Below the pieces are notes generated by a model, which was not told where the DNA came from, did no database searches, and worked only from the letters and a program-made list of their open reading frames with translations. Below are positions 5,128-5,697 of a stretch of DNA of 5,697 bases, one piece after another. This DNA comes from Denitratimonas tolerans (GTDB lineage Bacteria; Pseudomonadota; Gammaproteobacteria; Xanthomonadales; Xanthomonadaceae): positions 1 to 5,697 of the forward strand of contig NZ_JBBDHC010000029.1 in assembly GCF_037203605.1 (NCBI RefSeq), written 5' to 3'. The first letter of the stretch is position 1. Every line of letters begins with the position of its first letter. Position numbers and translations under genes: made by a program.

Positions 5128-5135
5128 CAATTCAT
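5122..5135 (+). other. attC: attC site of cassette 4, left part only
   Basis: AGCTAAC (5122-5128) followed by AATTCAT (5129-5135) is the R'' box and spacer of an attC, cut at the same base as the site at 1724. No matching right part (TCAAGCC...CGGCTTAAC...GTTRRRY) is seen further on, so the distal half has been lost or lies beyond a rearrangement. Unlike cassettes 1-3, the cassette 4 ends show no clear complementarity. Confidence 0.75.
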
Positions 5136-5397
5136 GTATGGTCTCCCTCGTCAACCCCTGACGGCCGGGTTTCATGAGGCGACCGCTTCACGGCGTTGAA
5201 ATCCTGTTTTACCTGCTGACATTTTTGCTTCAACTTCGGCAAGGCGGGAGCGGTTGCATTCGTGTATTCGGCTTTGCGGTGGGTATTCCCCGAGCCATCA
5301 TTCCGGCCCGCCGGCTTGCATGCCGGCGGGCGTTCGCAGGCTCGCGGCATGCCGCTCGAAAGCCCTGCTCACCCGCGAAGCAGGGCCAGACGTTCAA
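5136..5397 (-). mobile_element. Remnant of an IS1111-type element, transposase-distal end
   Basis: The segment 5136-5301 aligns with 1725-1894 of the full-length IS, including a long stretch of identity (GGCAAGGCGGGAGCGGTTGC onwards to GAGCCATCAT). After a 72-bp palindromic insertion the match resumes at GCGAAGCAGGGCCA and stops at CGTTCAA (5391-5397), within the guide region of the candidate RNA. Everything beyond, including transposase and the other end, is missing. Unrelated sequence then leads into gspE after about 66 bp. The subterminal repeat is the diverged ATGGTCTCCCTC, so this copy is older or from a sibling IS. Confidence 0.82.
5303..5374. repeat. 72-bp two-hairpin REP-like element, second member
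   Basis: The element starts CCGGCCCGC and ends CTCACCC like the one at 2855-2926. Hairpin 1 is GCCCGCCGGC-TTGCAT-GCCGGCGGGC (10 pairs). Hairpin 2 has an inner palindrome GCGGCATGCCGC and outer CAGG-CT/AG-CCCTG pairing with small irregularities. GCGGGCGTTCG (5325-5335) joins them. It replaces a few bases (GGAAT) found at 1895-1899 in the other IS copy, so it was inserted into this remnant. It might also act as a transcriptional barrier below gspE. Confidence 0.75.
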
Positions 5398-5463
5398 CTC
5401 GCCAGTCCCGTCGCGATGGCGGCGTGACTTAAACCAAACAGCCTCCACGAAAGCGGGGGCGGT

Positions 5464-5697
5464 TCACTCGTCCCGCGTCACCCGCAATACTTCGTCGGCG
5501 CTGGTGATGCCGGCGATGACCTTGTTCCAGCCGTCTTCCAGCATCGCCGGGGTGCTCTTGCGGGCGTGCAGCAGCATCTGCGCTTCGGATGCACCCTCGT
5601 GGATCAGGCGGCGCAGGGTTTCGTCGATGACGATCAGCTCGTACAGGCCAGTGCGGCCCTTGTAGCCCGCGTTACGACCCGCCGCTTCCGGGCCGGG
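5464..5697 (-). CDS. gspE: Type II secretion system ATPase GspE, C-terminal fragment (cut by window end)
   Basis: Read leftwards from 5697 to TGA at 5466-5464, the last 77 residues contain GYKGRTGLYELIVIDETLRR, then HARKSTPAMLEDGWNKV and AGITSADEVLRVTRDE. This is the conserved C-terminal end of GspE/PulE secretion ATPases, closer to GspE than to the pilus ATPase PilB. The protein powers pseudopilus assembly for type II secretion at the cytoplasmic side of the inner membrane. In many homologues the bases before GYKGRTG encode a CxxC of a zinc-binding tetracysteine; here the residues are PEAAGRNA, with no cysteine. The N-terminal part lies beyond the window. It is convergent with the cassette array, about 66 bp from the IS remnant, and marks the chromosomal border of the integron. 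Confidence 0.9.
   Translation of the reverse strand, partial: PGPEAAGRNAGYKGRTGLYELIVIDETLRRLIHEGASEAQMLLHARKSTPAMLEDGWNKVIAGITSADEVLRVTRDE

Larger units (their letters stand above)
68..5135 (+). other. Integron gene-cassette array (four cassettes)
   Basis: Four consecutive gene cassettes share one orientation. Their boundaries fall at the G of each R' box: 159 (GTTAGGG), 754 (GTTAGGC), 3470 (GTCATAC, degenerate) and 4312 (GTATTAA, degenerate). Each unit is one or two genes with almost no 5' leader, followed by an imperfect-palindrome attC. No integrase gene or attI is visible. From attC polarity, the integrase should be upstream of position 1 and the array should end at about 5135 beside gspE. 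Three of the five attC sites are interrupted by IS1111-type sequence. The array structure is seen directly; calling it chromosomal (sedentary) rather than mobile is inferred from the similar attC sites and the gspE neighbour. Confidence 0.9.

Noticed and set aside
5392..5398. GTTCAAC as an R' box closing the attC begun at 5122
   Set aside because: It breaks the GTTRRRY consensus, is not complementary to AGCTAAC, has no L' (CGGCTTAAC) before it, and the same bases occur at 1919-1925 inside the full-length IS as CGTTCAAA.
5174..5665. 163-codon plus-strand frame at the right edge
   Set aside because: It runs across an attC-bound IS remnant, a REP-like element and antisense gspE, three unrelated units, so it cannot be a real gene.
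1..5697. CRISPR array, tRNA, rRNA or integrase gene
   Set aside because: No regularly spaced direct repeats, cloverleaf or rRNA-like sequence was seen, and no tyrosine recombinase motif occurs in any convincing frame.

Overview
The window is a stretch of a chromosomal integron cassette array in a GC-rich gammaproteobacterium. The attC style (AACAATTCATTCAAGCC ... CGGCTTAACTTAGGCGTTAGGC) and a neighbouring type II secretion gspE would fit Xanthomonadaceae-like bacteria (Lysobacter, Stenotrophomonas, Pseudoxanthomonas, Xanthomonas). That placement is an inference and only moderately certain. No integrase gene is in the window. The attC sites are oriented so that the integrase should lie to the left, which makes the right edge, next to gspE, the distal end of the array.

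Layout, left to right. Positions 1-67 are one end of an IS1111-type element sitting in an attC site, whose right part follows (68-165). Cassette 1 (from 160) encodes a small exported protein and ends in a well-formed attC (649-760). Cassette 2 encodes two genes with overlapping start and stop codons: a TIR-like (DUF1863/MTH538-type) protein and a small multi-spanning membrane protein. This is a plausible two-component immune module. Its attC is split by a nearly complete IS110-family/IS1111-group element (1725-3400), whose transposase gene runs opposite to the cassettes. Cassette 3 encodes a membrane-anchored protein with a CGGLCGTG motif. Cassette 4 encodes a predicted SGNH-hydrolase lipoprotein. 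Its attC start is again interrupted at the same position by an IS1111-type end (5136-5397), beyond which lies the 3' end of gspE on the minus strand.

Three signals stand out. (1) The TIR-like plus membrane-protein cassette looks like mobile defence cargo. (2) All three IS ends enter attC at exactly the same base. The non-coding side of the full-length copy holds, within 35 nt (1913-1947), four short segments matching both IS ends and both attC flanks, which is the pattern expected for the guides of an IS1111 seekRNA/bridge RNA. (3) A 72-bp two-hairpin, REP-like element sits codon-aligned inside the transposase gene, adding one in-frame TGA. A second 72-bp member sits in the right-hand IS remnant.

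The cassettes also show 12-13 nt terminal reverse complementarity that extends past the usual 7-nt R box. attC quality declines towards the distal end, consistent with old, decaying cassettes there. Apart from the cassette array, gspE (a secretion ATPase) is the only ordinary chromosomal gene visible.
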